Positions 1-5,627 of a stretch of 7,928 bases of DNA are shown here, piece by piece. A program made the translations under genes and the position numbers. Location of the stretch: the NCBI GenBank assembly GCA_937895955.1, contig CALAZI010000023.1, forward strand, positions 1-7,928. Reading direction: 5' to 3'. The stretch comes from an uncultured Alphaproteobacteria bacterium (GTDB taxonomy: Bacteria; Pseudomonadota; Alphaproteobacteria; Caulobacterales; Parvularculaceae). How positions within the stretch are numbered: position 1 is the first letter of the stretch; each line of letters opens with the position of its first letter. The notes under the pieces were generated by a model. That model was not told the DNA's origin, ran no database searches, and worked only from the letters and a program-made list of their open reading frames with translations.

Positions 1-133
1 TCTCTGGCGGGCCTGTGGGACGCTGCCCCTGACCGCAGGGGCCGCTCTTGCTCCAGTCTCCTTGCCGCGGCGGTGTTATCAGATAACATGGTCCCGGGGT
101 GTCGCCCGTCAGGGCCGGCGGTGAGGGGTGGCG
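1..133. other. Leader region without a supported gene
   Basis: No gene is supported here. One plus-strand frame ends at a TGA at 30-32 and could be the tail of an upstream gene, but ten codons are too few to judge. A 6-bp stem (GCCCCT at 25-30, AGGGGC at 37-42) is visible without a following T-run, so it is a poor terminator candidate. A perfect inverted repeat lies at 74-88. A GAGGGG ribosome-binding sequence at 123-128 belongs to the following gene. Confidence 0.5.
74..88. promoter_or_regulatory. Perfect 15-bp inverted repeat, possible operator
   Basis: TGTTATC, a central A, and GATAACA form perfect 7-bp arms 45 bp upstream of the chosen start codon of the membrane protein gene. The AT-rich dyad stands out in very GC-rich DNA and has the size of a repressor binding site. 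Which regulator would bind is unknown. It is too short and AT-rich to be a strong terminator stem. The operator role is inferred from symmetry and position only. Confidence 0.4.
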
Positions 134-1435
134 ATGGCGTTGAACGCTTTTTCAGTTGTCGGGGAGTCGCTCAATTTCTCGATGCGGCGCTTTGAGACCG
201 TCATCAGGGTCGCGGCGCTGCCGCTTGTTCTTCTTCTCATTTTCAACATGGCGGCGACCTTCGGTTATCTCTCGATCGCCAATGAGCGGATCATCACTTT
301 CAAGGACGTCGCCGGCGCGGGGCTGAACTGGGCGCAGGTCAGTCGGCTTGGCGCGCGCGCCGCGCAGGCGACGCTGAACGCCAATTCTGCGACCGCCTGG
401 GCGATCTACGTCTCATCGCTTTTGATGAATGCGATGCTTGTCGCCTCTTTCATGGCGCCGCTCGTCCGCTATGCGGGGCTCGGCGAAAGACCCGCGCCCG
501 GTCTCCTGCGCGCGCCGTTCGGCGCGGACCAGATGCGCTATCTCGCCGCCGGCGCCTTCAGCACGGTGATTTTCATCGCCGTCGTTTATGCGCCGATCAC
601 TGTCGCGACGGCGTCCATCGTCGCGTTCATTTCGCAGGCGATGACGACGCCGTTTGCGACCTTTCCGAACCCGGACAGCCTGCACACGATCGAGATCATC
701 GCCGGCGCCGACATGTTCGGCTTTCGCTGGCTGCGGCATTATCAGGTATGGGGCGCCGCCGCGGTCTTGGCCGGGATTGTTGTTATAGCGCTCTTTGTCA
801 TTCACTTCCGTCCGAGCCGTCGCGCCGCGGTCCCAAGCGGCGGGTTTGCGTCGCGGGTTATCGGCGTTGTTGTCGGTTTCGCCGCCTATCTCGCGATTGC
901 GCTGTTTCTTTTTGTGACGGCTTCAAAGATGCTGAGAAATGTCCGTATGACGACGAACGGCAATCCCGTTGAGTCGGCCCTGAACGTCGATGCGCTCGCC
1001 GCCGTCTTGTTCGGCGCCGTCGCGCTCGCCTTCGCGGCTTATTTCAGTCTCAGGCTCTTTCCCTATTCGGGCATTGCGACCTGCCGCAAATCCATGGCGT
1101 TCAAGGGGCTGGGGCGCGTGACGCGGCGCTATAATCTTTTCCGCCTCGCACTCGCCTTCGTTTTGTTGGGCGTCATTCTTTTCGGCATGCAGATCGTGCT
1201 CGTCTGGATCGGCGGCGGGTCGGCGCTCGCCGTGATCGGTTATCTTGCGACCGCGGCCGAGAGTTACGCCCGTCTGGTCGGCGGTCCTGACGCCGGCGGC
1301 TGGGTGTTCCCCTTTTTCGCCTGGCTCTGGGCGATGATTGGAATCATTTTCACGTTGATGTGGGCCGCGTTCACCTACGGCGTCACCGCCGGCCTATGGG
1401 GACGGCTCTATCGCGAAAGCCTGCGAGAAGGCTAG
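134..1435 (+). CDS. Multi-pass integral membrane protein of unknown function
   Basis: This is a 433-residue protein I cannot assign to a named family. It is strongly hydrophobic, with about eight likely membrane-spanning stretches near residues 24-46, 88-112, 138-165, 207-224, 242-263, 285-306, 337-359 and 394-418. Basic loops (HFRPSRR near 224-230, RVTRRYN near 328-334) suggest cytoplasmic segments. I see no transporter signature, catalytic motif or nucleotide-binding motif. The ATG at 134 was chosen over a GTG at 128 because GAGGGG at 123-128 sits five bases before the ATG, whereas the GTG overlaps that sequence and would have no ribosome-binding site. An in-frame TGA at 122-124 rules out longer starts. 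It is the only gene in its direction here, and its stop interlocks with that of the convergent gene. A dyad at 74-88 may control it. Confidence 0.85.
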   Translation: MALNAFSVVGESLNFSMRRFETVIRVAALPLVLLLIFNMAATFGYLSIANERIITFKDVAGAGLNWAQVSRLGARAAQATLNANSATAWAIYVSSLLMNAMLVASFMAPLVRYAGLGERPAPGLLRAPFGADQMRYLAAGAFSTVIFIAVVYAPITVATASIVAFISQAMTTPFATFPNPDSLHTIEIIAGADMFGFRWLRHYQVWGAAAVLAGIVVIALFVIHFRPSRRAAVPSGGFASRVIGVVVGFAAYLAIALFLFVTASKMLRNVRMTTNGNPVESALNVDALAAVLFGAVALAFAAYFSLRLFPYSGIATCRKSMAFKGLGRVTRRYNLFRLALAFVLLGVILFGMQIVLVWIGGGSALAVIGYLATAAESYARLVGGPDAGGWVFPFFAWLWAMIGIIFTLMWAAFTYGVTAGLWGRLYRESLREG

Positions 1436-1770
1436 CGCGCGCCGGGAAGAACAAGCGCCGTCGCGCCGCCGACGAAAGCGAACAGCAACGCGGCGGCGAG
1501 AAGCGGCGCGGCGCTGACATCAAAGGCGATGGCGCTTTCCGCGAGGGGAAGCTCGGCGATCGCCGGCGCGGCGTCGGCGAAGGCGGAAACCAGCGCCGGA
1601 AACTGCGCCGCGGCGATCGCGGCGCCGATGACGCCCGCGCCGCCGACGACGATCAGCCGCAATCGGTCAGCGCCGGTCAATTTCGCGATGACGCGACTGA
1701 CGAAGGCGTCGTCGGCGAAACGCGCTTTCAGCGCGGAAAAATCCTTCGCAAGCATTTCCTCGATTGTCAT
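1432..1770 (-). CDS. Small two-helix membrane protein downstream of the sigma factor (possible anti-sigma factor)
   Basis: This 112-residue protein has a soluble acidic/basic N-terminus (about 1-35) and two hydrophobic stretches near 38-62 and 86-108, separated by a small Ala-rich loop. I recognise no family. There is no HxxxCxxC zinc anti-sigma motif. It is the last gene of a minus-strand unit with the ECF sigma gene immediately upstream. A start at 1785 would overlap the sigma stop as ATGA. I chose the ATG at 1770 because GAGGGAG (1783-1777) lies six bases ahead of it, so the ribosome-binding site spans the sigma stop. Genes directly after ECF sigma genes often encode membrane-bound anti-sigma factors, and the cytoplasmic N-terminus plus membrane anchor is compatible with that. 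This role is inferred from context, not from a motif. The N-terminal choice is fairly secure. Confidence 0.75.
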   Translation of the reverse strand: MTIEEMLAKDFSALKARFADDAFVSRVIAKLTGADRLRLIVVGGAGVIGAAIAAAQFPALVSAFADAAPAIAELPLAESAIAFDVSAAPLLAAALLFAFVGGATALVLPGAR

Positions 1771-1781
1771 GACGTACTCCC

Positions 1782-2336
1782 TCATGCGCAGGCGGCGCCG
1801 TTTTCGGCGCCGTTGCCGTCTTCTTCAACAGACATCGCCGCGCGCAGCTTTTCGCGCGCCCGGGCGACAAGCGTTTTCACCGTGCCGAGCGGCGCCGCCA
1901 TCGCGTTCGCCGCTTCGGCATGTGAAAAACCGGCTGCGTCGCATAATAGCGCGGCGGCGCGCTCTTCATCGGAAAGCGTCAGCAGCGCGCGTTGCAGGTC
2001 GATCGAAAATTCCGCCGGCGCGGCGACGTCCTCGCCGGGTGAGGCGTTCGCCAGCCGCAGGCGCGCGGCGTCCTTGCGCCGCGCCATCTGCGCTTCCCGC
2101 ATGGCGATCGCAAAGAGCCAGCTTCGGAATGAGGAGCCGCCGCGAAATCCCTCGATCCCGCGATAGGCTTTGAGAAACGCTTCCTGCGCGAGATCGTCCG
2201 CCAACGCCGCATCGCTTGTCATGCGTAAGAGAAAGGCGCGCAACGCCGGATTATGGCGCCTGACAAGCGTTTCGAAGGCGGCGCTGCCGCGCGCCGCCTT
2301 CGCCAATGTGACAAGATCAATGTCGTTCAGCTCCAT
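1782..2336 (-). CDS. ECF-family RNA polymerase sigma factor
   Basis: This 184-residue protein has the two-domain layout and usual length of an extracytoplasmic function sigma factor, which directs RNA polymerase to a stress or envelope regulon. Region 2 covers about residues 21-88, including DDLAQEAFLKAYRG (47-60) and FRSWLFAIA (70-78), which correspond to the -10 recognition helices. Region 4 covers about 115-165, with LSDEERAAALL (121-131) and a helix-turn-helix around FSHAEAANAM and GTVKTLVARAREKLR. The C-terminal tail is short. The ATG at 2336 follows GAGG at a five-base spacing. The gene lies 32 bp after the DUF6249-like gene and is followed by a small membrane protein, so the three are probably co-transcribed. 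No anti-sigma factor of a classical zinc type is present. The target promoter and signal cannot be read from the window. Confidence 0.93.
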   Translation of the reverse strand: MELNDIDLVTLAKAARGSAAFETLVRRHNPALRAFLLRMTSDAALADDLAQEAFLKAYRGIEGFRGGSSFRSWLFAIAMREAQMARRKDAARLRLANASPGEDVAAPAEFSIDLQRALLTLSDEERAAALLCDAAGFSHAEAANAMAAPLGTVKTLVARAREKLRAAMSVEEDGNGAENGAACA

Positions 2337-2368
2337 CGGAGCCTCATTCTGGCGATCGCCCGGTCAGG

Positions 2369-2734
2369 CTAGACCACAGGCTCGCGCGGGGCAAAGAAAT
2401 GGAACGCCACATAGGCGACGCCGATAAAGCCCGGAAACGAGGCGACGCCGAGCAACGGCCCGATCGCTTCTTCATCGGGGATCGAATAGCCGAGCGCGAC
2501 AAAGGCGAGCGCCGTCGCGATCAGGATGATGCCTTTCCTGAGATCGGCGTTGGGGCCGACGCGGTCGCGAATGATCGCTTCGACGAGCGCGGCGTCGACC
2601 GCGCCGGTTTTCTCGATCGCGACTTTAATGGCGTCATAGACGATCCGGCGTTTGCGGTAGCTGAAAAAGAACGCCGATACGAGAATGATCGCAAGCGACG
2701 AGAACACGAAGAAGGGGACCATTATGTCTTCCAT
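2369..2734 (-). CDS. DUF6249-like small membrane protein
   Basis: This 121-residue protein has three likely membrane helices at about residues 5-25, 66-84 and 91-114. A charged cytoplasmic segment (SYRKRRIVYDAI, then AAIRD-like acidic/basic stretches to about 65) lies between the first and second. The pattern of N-terminal helix, basic YRKRR stretch, amphipathic region and helical hairpin matches DUF6249 proteins, which I recall as frequent neighbours of ECF sigma genes. This assignment is from memory of the pattern. It is first in the minus-strand unit ahead of the sigma gene, so it may take part in signal sensing or sigma control, but no function is established. The ATG at 2734 has GGA nine bases upstream. 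An in-frame ATG at 2722 with GGAAG before it is a possible alternative that would drop four residues. Confidence 0.8.
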   Translation of the reverse strand: MEDIMVPFFVFSSLAIILVSAFFFSYRKRRIVYDAIKVAIEKTGAVDAALVEAIIRDRVGPNADLRKGIILIATALAFVALGYSIPDEEAIGPLLGVASFPGFIGVAYVAFHFFAPREPVV

Positions 2735-2928
2735 GGCTGTTTTTCCTTTTGTTTGGGTGCGGGAAGGGGTCCGCCTTTCCGCGGTTGTCGTCTCTTAGAT
2801 GCGCGAGGGGGCCGGTTTGGATGTCGGGCCGGCGAAAAGGCGACGAGAAGAGACGCGCATGCGCCCGGCCGATGATGAAGGAGGGGGGCGAGAAGGCCTA
2901 TTGTCGCCAAAGGCCAAGGAGGGGACGC
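2735..2928. other. Divergent intergenic region
   Basis: This 194-bp region separates the minus-strand sigma unit from the plus-strand amidohydrolase gene and must hold promoters for both. I find no convincing -35/-10 pair and no clear ECF-type promoter on either strand. A strong ribosome-binding sequence, AAGGAGG at 2916-2922, belongs to the plus-strand gene. Open frames crossing this stretch are treated as chance. Confidence 0.5.
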
Positions 2929-4203
2929 ATGCGGTTGTTTTTGGTTCTGGCTGCGGTTTTGGGCGCTTTCGCCACCCTGCTTTCCGGCTGTGCGACGGGA
3001 GCCGCCGGTCCGGGCGAACCGGTCATCGCCATTGTCGGCGGCGCGATTATTGATCCCGCAAGCGATGGGCCGCCCTTGCGGCGCGACCTTCTTGTGAGGG
3101 GAAGGCGGATCGTTTCGTCAGGAGAAGATCTCCGCATTCCGCGCGGCGCCCGACGGATTGACGCCGAAGGAAAATACATAACGCCGGGATTGTGGGATGC
3201 GCATGCGCATTTGAACGCTCTTACCGATGTTGGCGCGGCGCCTGAACTCTATGTCGGCTTTGGCGTTCTTCATGTCCGCGATCTCGGCGGCGACCTTCAG
3301 ACCCTGATTGCACTGCGTACGGAAATAAACGCCGGAACGAAGGTCGGCCCGACGATCTTCATGGCGGGACCGACGCTGAACGGGCAGCAATCGGCGCCGT
3401 TCCATCGCGTCGTGACAAACGATAGCGAGGCCCGGCAAGCCGTGCGCGACCTCTCCGCGGCGGGCGTTGATTTCATCAAGACCCACAGGCGCACATCGCG
3501 CGAGGCGCTCCTCGCCATGATCGACGAAGCGGGCAAGCGCTCGCTTGACGTCTACGGTCATGTGCCTCTCGCCGTCAGCTGGATAGAGGCGTCAGACGCG
3601 GGGATGCGCTCCTTCGAGCATGTTTTCACCATTCTTGAGAATGAGCTTTCAGATCCCGTCGATCCTGCGAAGTCGATCGATGATGCAATCGCGCGGATCG
3701 ACGGCGCGCGCGGCGAGGCCATCTTCGCAGCGATGGCGGAAGCAAATGTCCATCTCTGTCCGACGCTGGTCGCCTTTGAGCGCGCCATTGCGAACCCGCC
3801 TGAACTTTCAGAGGCCAAGCGCGGCGCGCTCAACCATTTCTTGAGTTATGTCGCGCGCGCGGAAGAAGCAGGCGTCCCGATTCTCGCCGGAGCCGACGTC
3901 TCGACGGATCCCGGCCGTTCTCTGGTGCGCGAACTCGAATTGCTGGTTGAGGCGGGGCTGACGCCGCGGAAAGCGCTCGCGAGCGCCACCACGACGCCGG
4001 CGGCCTTGCTCGGGGCGCCGGAACTTGCGCGCTTCGATGTCGGCGCGCCAGCCGCCTTTCTCATTCTCAACTCGAATCCGCTTCAGAACATCAGCGCCGT
4101 TCGAGACATTGACACTGTCGTCATCAACGGACGTGTCCTGGACAGTGATGAGCTTGGCGCCTTTCGCGCATCCGCGCCGCCCGTCGAAAGAACGTCGCAA
4201 TAG
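2929..4203 (+). CDS. Lipoprotein amidohydrolase (imidazolonepropionase-like, COG1228 type)
   Basis: This 424-residue, membrane-anchored metal-dependent hydrolase has a lipoprotein signal peptide (1-20) with lipobox LSG-C21. Residue +2 is Ala, not Asp, which favours outer-membrane sorting if Lol rules apply. All amidohydrolase metal ligands are visible: HAH at 92-94 within GLWDAHAHLN, Lys184 (carboxylated lysine in FIKTH), His211 (VYGHVP), His231 (FEHVF) and Asp323 (AGADVS). The flanking N- and C-terminal segments (IIDPASD at about 40-46, VVINGRVLDSDE at 397-408) form the usual small beta-sandwich. The natural substrate is unknown; relatives include Xaa-Arg dipeptidases and lactonases acting outside the cytoplasm. 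The ATG at 2929 was chosen because AGGAGG sits six bases upstream and the signal peptide begins exactly there. A longer open frame to 2749 would bury the signal peptide. It has no operon partner in the window. Confidence 0.92.
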   Translation: MRLFLVLAAVLGAFATLLSGCATGAAGPGEPVIAIVGGAIIDPASDGPPLRRDLLVRGRRIVSSGEDLRIPRGARRIDAEGKYITPGLWDAHAHLNALTDVGAAPELYVGFGVLHVRDLGGDLQTLIALRTEINAGTKVGPTIFMAGPTLNGQQSAPFHRVVTNDSEARQAVRDLSAAGVDFIKTHRRTSREALLAMIDEAGKRSLDVYGHVPLAVSWIEASDAGMRSFEHVFTILENELSDPVDPAKSIDDAIARIDGARGEAIFAAMAEANVHLCPTLVAFERAIANPPELSEAKRGALNHFLSYVARAEEAGVPILAGADVSTDPGRSLVRELELLVEAGLTPRKALASATTTPAALLGAPELARFDVGAPAAFLILNSNPLQNISAVRDIDTVVINGRVLDSDELGAFRASAPPVERTSQ

Positions 4204-4293
4204 CCGGCGTTTTGACGGGCCGCCCGGCAAACCGCCGAACGGTTTGGAACGGCGTGCGAGACGACCATCCGGCCGCGCGGCCGCGCGGCCGCG
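4204..4293. other. Convergent intergenic spacer with stem-loop and GC repeat
   Basis: This 90-bp stretch lies between two convergent genes. It contains a 7-bp perfect stem (CAAACCG at 4228-4234, CGGTTTG at 4240-4246) and a tandem GC-rich 8-mer repeat. Neither strand offers a T-run after the stem, so a classical intrinsic terminator is not demonstrated. Confidence 0.5.
4228..4246. terminator. Stem-loop after the amidohydrolase gene, weak terminator candidate
   Basis: CAAACCG and CGGTTTG pair perfectly around a five-base loop, 25 bp after the amidohydrolase stop codon and between convergent genes. Position fits a transcription end or a 3'-protecting structure, but the following bases are GAACGG rather than a T-run, so terminator activity is uncertain. 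Confidence 0.3.
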
Positions 4294-4294
4294 C
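4271..4294. repeat. Three tandem copies of GGCCGCGC
   Basis: Three perfect 8-bp copies abut each other and run into the TAG stop (4296-4294) of the minus-strand gene. The unit is nearly self-complementary (GGCCGCGCGGCC is palindromic), so it can fold in several registers. Immediately after it, CGCGCTAGCGCG (4290-4301) is a 12-bp palindrome holding the stop codon. It could be a slippage-prone tract. Confidence 0.8.
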
Positions 4295-4620
4295 TAGCGC
4301 GCGAGTTTCCCCGCGAGGATGACGCCGCCATTCTGGCGGATTTCGACGCTGTCGCCGGCGCCGAGCCGGATGGCCGGATCGCCGAGGCGCGAATCGAATT
4401 TGGCGCTGACCCTTCCGGCGTCGCAATCGAGGAGCGCGACGAATTCCCCGCAGGCGTAGAGGTCGGCCTTCTGGCCGGCGACCCCCTTCGCCTCGACCGC
4501 GTAATCAGCCGAGCCGCCGGGCGATAGCGCGTAGCGAAACCCGCCTGATCCGGTGAAACCCGCGACGCCCGACAGGCGCGCCTCAAGACGCAGCGCCGTC
4601 CATGGCAACAGACTTTTCAT
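4294..4620 (-). CDS. Conserved-looking small protein of unknown function (108 aa)
   Basis: I do not recognise this protein. It has no signal peptide or membrane helix. The sequence alternates short hydrophobic strands with Gly-rich turns (GFTGSGGFRY at 21-30, DLYACGEFVALLDCD at 53-67, VEIRQNGGVILAGKL at 92-106), which suggests an all-beta fold. Two cysteines lie at 57 and 66. Start choice: the frame is open to an ATG at 4713, but the extra 31 residues are Arg/Ala/Pro-rich, that ATG has no ribosome-binding site, and the extension would run through a strong stem-loop at 4661-4701. The ATG at 4620 has GGA five bases upstream. A GTG at 4632 with GAGGG five bases ahead is a real alternative, adding four residues. 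It lies 95 bp after the hydrolase gene on the same strand, so co-transcription is possible but not certain. Confidence 0.65.
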   Translation of the reverse strand: MKSLLPWTALRLEARLSGVAGFTGSGGFRYALSPGGSADYAVEAKGVAGQKADLYACGEFVALLDCDAGRVSAKFDSRLGDPAIRLGAGDSVEIRQNGGVILAGKLAR

Positions 4621-4660
4621 CGTATCCAGCACTCGCGCCCTCGCGCGCCTGCCGCCGGCT

Positions 4661-4701
4661 GCGCCGGTCGCAGGGTTTCTCGTTACAGGAAAGACCGGCG
4701 C
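4661..4701 (-). other. Intergenic stem-loop with 9-bp perfect arms
   Basis: GCGCCGGTC (4661-4669) and GACCGGCGC (4693-4701) pair perfectly around 23 bases. Inside, TTTC (4676-4679) and GAAA (4689-4692) can extend the stem after a six-base bulge on one side. In the minus-strand transcript it falls between the hydrolase stop and the downstream gene. No T-run follows, so it is more likely a transcript-processing, attenuation or stabilising element than a classical terminator. Confidence 0.6.
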
Positions 4702-4715
4702 GGCCGGCCGCATGA

Positions 4716-5384
4716 TTAGTCGTGATAGGGTCCTTCAGGCTCCGGGAATGCAAGCCGCTTGCCGAGATAGGCGTCAGCCGCGCCGATCATGGCGTCCATG
4801 TGATCCTCGAAGAAATGGTCCGCGCCGGGGATGACCTGGAATTCGACCTTGCGGCCTTTTTGCGTGCGTGTGCGCTCGACCATGATCCTGGTTTCGTCCG
4901 GCGGGCAGACCTTGTCCATCTCGCCGTGAATGACCAGGCCCGAAGAGGGGCAGGGCGCAAGGAAGGTGAAGTCGAACAGGTTCGCCGAGGCCGAAACCGA
5001 GATGAAACCGGCGATCTCCGGGCGGCGCATCAACAACTGCATCCCGATCCAGGATCCGAAGGAAAACCCGCCGACCCAGGCGAAAGGCGTGTTGGGGTTC
5101 AGTTGCTGCAGGAAATCGAGCGCGGTCGCCGCGTCCGCCAGTTCGCCCTGGCCCTGGTCATATTCGCCGACCGACCGGCCGACGCCGCGGAAGTTGAAGC
5201 GCAGCACCGAAAAGCCCCGGCGCAGGAACATATTATAGAGTTCGTAGACTGCGCGGTTGTTCATCGACCCGCCGAAAAGCGGGTGCGGGTGCAGGACGAG
5301 GGCGACCGGCGGATTCTCGCCGCGGCCGCGCTGATAGCGGCCTTCAAGGCGTCCTTCGGGTCCCGCGAAAATCACTTCAGGCAT
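4716..5384 (-). CDS. Alpha/beta hydrolase, COG2945 type
   Basis: This 222-residue cytosolic alpha/beta-hydrolase-fold protein has no signal peptide. Visible landmarks are HPHPLFGGSMNN (32-43, oxyanion-hole region), FNFRGVGRS (63-71), the nucleophile elbow GFSFG with Ser108, Asp157 in HGEMDKVCPP, and His190 in GADHFF, giving a complete Ser-Asp-His triad. Length and motifs match the COG2945 hydrolases often found beside iscR/suf genes in Alphaproteobacteria. The substrate is unknown and a link to Fe-S metabolism is only suggested by position. The ATG at 5384 was chosen because AAGGAG lies five bases upstream; the open frame continues to 5426 without a ribosome-binding site. It is transcribed divergently from iscR. 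The IscR operator at 5486-5510 is about 100 bp upstream and could affect it too. Confidence 0.9.
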   Translation of the reverse strand: MPEVIFAGPEGRLEGRYQRGRGENPPVALVLHPHPLFGGSMNNRAVYELYNMFLRRGFSVLRFNFRGVGRSVGEYDQGQGELADAATALDFLQQLNPNTPFAWVGGFSFGSWIGMQLLMRRPEIAGFISVSASANLFDFTFLAPCPSSGLVIHGEMDKVCPPDETRIMVERTRTQKGRKVEFQVIPGADHFFEDHMDAMIGAADAYLGKRLAFPEPEGPYHD

Positions 5385-5485
5385 CTTAACTCCTTCAATC
5401 CAAGCGCGATTGCGCAAATAGGCCAAAGCGCGTCCGGCGGACCCATTGGGAGTCCTCGTAAAAATCCGGACCTGATCGGGACTCG

Positions 5486-5510
5486 ATAGTTGACTGTTTT
5501 AGTCGGGTTT
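5486..5510 (+). promoter_or_regulatory. Type-1 IscR binding site
   Basis: The 25-bp segment fits the Escherichia coli type-1 IscR consensus (half-sites ATASYYGACTR and YAGTCRRSTAT around WWW) at 24 of 25 positions by my count. The left half reads ATAGTTGACTG, the right TAGTCGGGTTT, with TTT between. The only mismatch is the penultimate base (T for A). In E. coli, [2Fe-2S]-IscR binds such sites upstream of iscR and represses. Here the site lies 118 bp before the iscR start and covers the candidate -35, which predicts autorepression when Fe-S clusters are plentiful. Confidence 0.85.
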
Positions 5511-5518
5511 CTTATCTG
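5490..5518 (+). promoter_or_regulatory. Candidate iscR operon promoter
   Basis: TTGACT at 5490-5495 is a good -35 hexamer. TATCTG at 5513-5518, 17 bp later, is a weak -10, matching mainly in its first three bases. The -35 lies within the IscR operator, as expected for repression by occlusion. It implies a leader of roughly 100 nt. The -10 is the uncertain part. Confidence 0.45.
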
Positions 5519-5598
5519 GAGCCCGGCGCAGCGGCCTTGTCGGGCGCGGCTTTACCATAGATTGGGAGCCGTCTCACGAATTGAAGGGGCGCTGTGAC

Positions 5599-5612
5599 TT
5601 CGTTGCAACGAA
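5599..5612. promoter_or_regulatory. Perfect 14-bp palindrome ahead of iscR
   Basis: TTCGTTGCAACGAA reads identically on both strands and ends 15 bases before the iscR start codon. In RNA it could form a five-base-pair hairpin with a TGCA loop next to the weak GGGA ribosome-binding sequence at 5616-5619. It could be a protein operator or a translation-control hairpin; the sequence does not decide. Confidence 0.4.
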
Positions 5613-5627
5613 TCCGGGAACGGGCTC

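Larger units (their letters stand above)
5385..5627. other. Divergent regulatory region between hydrolase and iscR
   Basis: This 243-bp stretch has no gene. It holds a near-perfect type-1 IscR operator at 5486-5510 overlapping a candidate -35 element, and a 14-bp palindrome at 5599-5612 just ahead of the iscR start. The hydrolase-side promoter is not evident to me on the minus strand. Confidence 0.8.

Noticed and set aside
25..42. Stem GCCCCT/AGGGGC as an intrinsic terminator
   Set aside because: Only six base pairs and no T-run follow it; a chance GC stem is as likely.
1529..2173. Plus-strand open frame of 214 codons across the sigma gene
   Set aside because: It is antisense to the sigma factor and the small membrane protein, and its product is a low-complexity Arg/Ala/Ser sequence. 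No ribosome-binding site supports it.
2749..2928. 60-residue N-terminal extension of the amidohydrolase
   Set aside because: It would place the lipoprotein signal peptide internally. AGGAGG six bases before the ATG at 2929 marks the real start.
4271..4294. GC 8-mer array as a CRISPR or mobile-element end
   Set aside because: The units are contiguous without spacers, and no transposase or target-site duplication is present.
4621..4713. 31-residue N-terminal extension of the 108-aa protein
   Set aside because: It has no ribosome-binding site and low-complexity composition, and it passes through a strong stem-loop.
4722..5489. Long plus-strand open frame of 255 codons
   Set aside because: It lies antisense to the alpha/beta hydrolase, whose catalytic triad and ribosome-binding site are clear. 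The plus-strand product is Arg/Glu-rich with no recognisable domain, as expected from GC-rich shadow frames.
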